Source: ELB16-189 sp018266435
Lineage (GTDB): Bacteria; Bacteroidota; Bacteroidia; Cytophagales; Cyclobacteriaceae
Reading direction: 5' to 3'
Assembly (NCBI GenBank): GCA_030123525.1
Contig: CP126125.1
Location: 2,418,001-2,482,000, forward strand
Length of the DNA stretch: 64,000 nt
Made by a program: the position numbers and the translations under genes. The first letter of the stretch is position 1, and the number at the start of each line of letters is the position of its first letter. The notes beneath the pieces are model-generated. The model was given only the letters and a program-made list of their open reading frames with translations. It made no database searches and was not told the DNA's origin. This document shows, in pieces, positions 62,049 to 64,000 of the stretch.

Positions 62049-64000
62049 ATGAACCGCACACTCCACCTGATTACAAAAAAAAGTATTCTTCCTTTCATGG
62101 TAATTGCGATAATGTTTTCCTGCCAAAAGCAGAAAAATAATTCCCGCATGAACCGGAAAGTAGATTCACTGATGAGCCTGATGACGATTGAAGAAAAAAT
62201 CGGGCAACTTAACCTTCCATCGGCTGGCTACTTTAAAACCGGTGAAGCGGCCAGTTCAGACATCGGGAAAAAAATAGAGCAGGGAAAAGTTGGCGGGTTG
62301 TTCAATATCAAAGGTGCAGCCAACGTGCGCGAGATGCAGCGGATAGCGATGGAAAAAAGTCGCATGAAAATTCCGTTGATTTTTGGCATGGATGTTATTC
62401 ATGGCTACGAAACGGTTTTCCCTATTCCACTGGGATTGAGTTGCAGTTGGGACACCGACTTGATTCAACAAACGGCACGCATGGCCGCTACCGAAGCCAG
62501 CGCTGACGGCATCAACTGGGGATACTCGCCCATGGTTGATCTAGCCCGTGATGCACGCTGGGGGCGTATTGCCGAAGGCAGTGGCGAGGATCCCTACCTT
62601 GGTTCGCGCATAGCCGAAGCCATGGTAAAAGGTTACCAAGGCAATGACCTTTCGGCTGCCAACACCATCATGGCGTGTGTAAAACACTATGCGTTGTACG
62701 GGGCATCTGAGGCCGGCCGCGATTACAATGTGACCGACATGAGCCACCTGCGAATGTACAATGACTATTTTCCTCCCTACAAAGCGGCTGTAGATGCAGG
62801 GGTAGGAAGTGTGATGGCCTCGTTCAATGAGATTGACGGTGTGCCGGCCACGGCAAACCACTGGCTGCTCACCGATGTACTGCGCAATGAGTGGGGCTTC
62901 ACCGGCATGCTGGTTTCTGATTATACAGGCGTGAGTGAAATGGTGCAGCACGGCATTGGCGATTTGCAAACCGTTTCTGCGCGTGCGCTCGGTGCCGGTA
63001 TTGATATGGACATGGTAAGCGAAGGATTTTTGACTACCCTCACGAATTCATTAAAGGAAGGAAAGATAACCGAACAACAAATTAACCAGGCATGCAGAAG
63101 GGTGTTGGAGGCCAAATACAAACTGGGTTTGCTCGATGACCCGTACCGGTACTGCAACGAAGCCCGTGCAGAAAAAGAAATTTTTACCGATTCTAACCGG
63201 GCCTTTTCAAGAAGTGTTGCGGCTCAGAGTTTTGTACTGCTGAAAAATCAAAACCATTTATTGCCACTCAAAAAGCAAGGCACAATTGCCTTGATTGGCC
63301 CGTTGGCCGATGCCGTTGAAAATGTAACGGGCACGTGGAGTGTGGCGGCCCGGTTTTCTGAATCGATCACACTCAGGAAAGGATTGGAGAAAGCAACTAC
63401 TCATCAAGCAAAAGTACTTTATGCCAAAGGCTCTAATTTGTATAACGATGCTTACCTCGAAGAAAATGCCACGCCTTTTGGAAAAACACTCCACCGCGAT
63501 AAACGTAATGCAGACGAATTGCGCGAGGAAGCATTGCGTGTAGCTAAGCAAGCCGATGTAATTGTAGCTGCGCTGGGCGAATCGGCTGAAATGACCGGTG
63601 AAGCGTCAAGCCGTACAGACATTGGAATTCCTGATACGCAAGTGGAGTTATTGAAAGCTTTGCTTAACACCGGCAAACCGGTGGTGCTGGTATTATTCAA
63701 CGGCCGCCCAATGACATTGAAGTGGGAGAATGAACACGTGCCTGCCATTTTAGATGTGTGGTTTGGCGGTAGTGAAGCGGGCGATGCCATTGCCGATGTA
63801 TTGTTTGGTGAGGTTAATCCTTCAGGAAAACTGACTACAACATTTCCTCAAAACATCGGGCAGGTGCCTACCTACTATGCTCAGCGAAACACGGGCAGAC
63901 CCATGGGTAAATGGTTTGAAAAATTCCGCTCTGGCTACCTCGATGTTTCCAATGACCCCGTCTATCCGTTTGGTTTTGGGTTGAGCTACGCTCAATTTGA
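62049..64000 (+). CDS. bglX: Glycoside hydrolase family 3 beta-glucosidase, 3' end outside the window
   Basis: Read directly from the ATG at 62049, 21 bases after the glycoamylase gene; it stays open to the last base (about 650 codons). A lipoprotein signal ends at Cys25 (AIMFSC). The GH3 N-terminal barrel contains PLIFGMDVIHGYETVFPIPL, WGRIAEGSGEDPYLGS, CVKHYALYGASEAGRD and the nucleophile Asp291 in LVSDYTGVSE. The second domain (LLPLKKQGTIALIGPLADAV, ALGESAEMTGEASSRTD) and the closing PFGFGLSYAQF match BglX. It would release glucose from oligosaccharides made by the neighbouring glucanase, probably in the periplasm. Gene symbol by similarity only. Confidence 0.92.
   Translation, partial: MNRTLHLITKKSILPFMVIAIMFSCQKQKNNSRMNRKVDSLMSLMTIEEKIGQLNLPSAGYFKTGEAASSDIGKKIEQGKVGGLFNIKGAANVREMQRIAMEKSRMKIPLIFGMDVIHGYETVFPIPLGLSCSWDTDLIQQTARMAATEASADGINWGYSPMVDLARDARWGRIAEGSGEDPYLGSRIAEAMVKGYQGNDLSAANTIMACVKHYALYGASEAGRDYNVTDMSHLRMYNDYFPPYKAAVDAGVGSVMASFNEIDGVPATANHWLLTDVLRNEWGFTGMLVSDYTGVSEMVQHGIGDLQTVSARALGAGIDMDMVSEGFLTTLTNSLKEGKITEQQINQACRRVLEAKYKLGLLDDPYRYCNEARAEKEIFTDSNRAFSRSVAAQSFVLLKNQNHLLPLKKQGTIALIGPLADAVENVTGTWSVAARFSESITLRKGLEKATTHQAKVLYAKGSNLYNDAYLEENATPFGKTLHRDKRNADELREEALRVAKQADVIVAALGESAEMTGEASSRTDIGIPDTQVELLKALLNTGKPVVLVLFNGRPMTLKWENEHVPAILDVWFGGSEAGDAIADVLFGEVNPSGKLTTTFPQNIGQVPTYYAQRNTGRPMGKWFEKFRSGYLDVSNDPVYPFGFGLSYAQF

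Noticed and set aside
1..64000. tRNA or rRNA genes
   Set aside because: I looked for tRNA-like arms with TTCGA loops and for rRNA-like stretches and saw none; a tRNAscan run would be decisive.

Overview
The window looks like a chromosomal segment of a Bacteroidota bacterium, most likely of the Cytophagales. The signs are two proteins with type IX secretion (T9SS) C-terminal sorting domains, a SusC/SusD pair, many lipoproteins, few Shine-Dalgarno sites, TAnnTTTG-like promoter boxes, and Bacteroidota-typical families (TIGR02757, DUF1080, VF530, GH3-auxin-like, DUF6090-like). I saw no rRNA, tRNA, CRISPR array, prophage or intact insertion sequence. Assignment below phylum is inference from gene content.

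Layout. 1-9.5 kb: the end of an ABC permease, an HNH nuclease, an NlpC/P60-like protein overlapping smpB, a membrane patatin, and a RecB-type helicase-nuclease with a cysteine-cluster protein. 9.5-15.2 kb: RRM protein, HAD phosphatase, NfeD/ClpP-class membrane protein, then a LysM-OmpA-TIGR02757 run. 15.3-19.3 kb: GMC oxidoreductase with a Tat-type small subunit and an MHS-family transporter. 19.4-27.3 kb: priA, two tandem paralogous secreted proteins, a beta-barrel-like protein, a desaturase, cmk, a 47-residue lipoprotein, a rhodanese and a lipoprotein NlpC/P60 peptidase. 27.3-39.6 kb: FAD oxidase, DUF1080, asparagine synthase, alpha/beta hydrolase, VF530, glnS, two polytopic membrane proteins, a YggS-type PLP protein, GH3-like and LysE proteins. 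39.7-44.6 kb: a 1640-residue T9SS surface protein with seven repeats, five of them almost identical 414-bp units. 44.6-51.1 kb: queA and the phenylacetyl-CoA epoxidase genes paaC, paaB and paaA, with a T9SS CotH gene between paaB and paaA.

51.1-54.4 kb is the most unusual part. It holds a truncated DUF6090-like remnant, an AT-rich orphan gene with a SLOG-like nucleotide-binding signature, an unexplained 290-bp non-coding stretch, and a 643-residue protein. That protein joins a 7TM-DISM extracellular sensor and seven-helix membrane domain, through a coiled coil, to a zinc ribbon plus helix-turn-helix of the kind found at the start of IS1595-family transposases. It looks like a transmembrane receptor whose output is a domesticated transposase DNA-binding module.

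54.6-64 kb, immediately downstream on the same strand, is a polysaccharide utilisation locus: SusC, SusD, a LamG-fold lipoprotein, a glycoamylase-fold (GH144-like) lipoprotein and a GH3 beta-glucosidase that runs off the window end. The enzymes suggest a beta-glucan, perhaps beta-1,2-glucan. No classical regulator (hybrid two-component system, SusR, ECF sigma/anti-sigma) lies next to it in the window, so the receptor-transposase fusion is the obvious candidate regulator; this is inference. The GMC/Tat pair and the DUF1080 lipoprotein could be two parts of a 3-keto-glycoside pathway, also inference.
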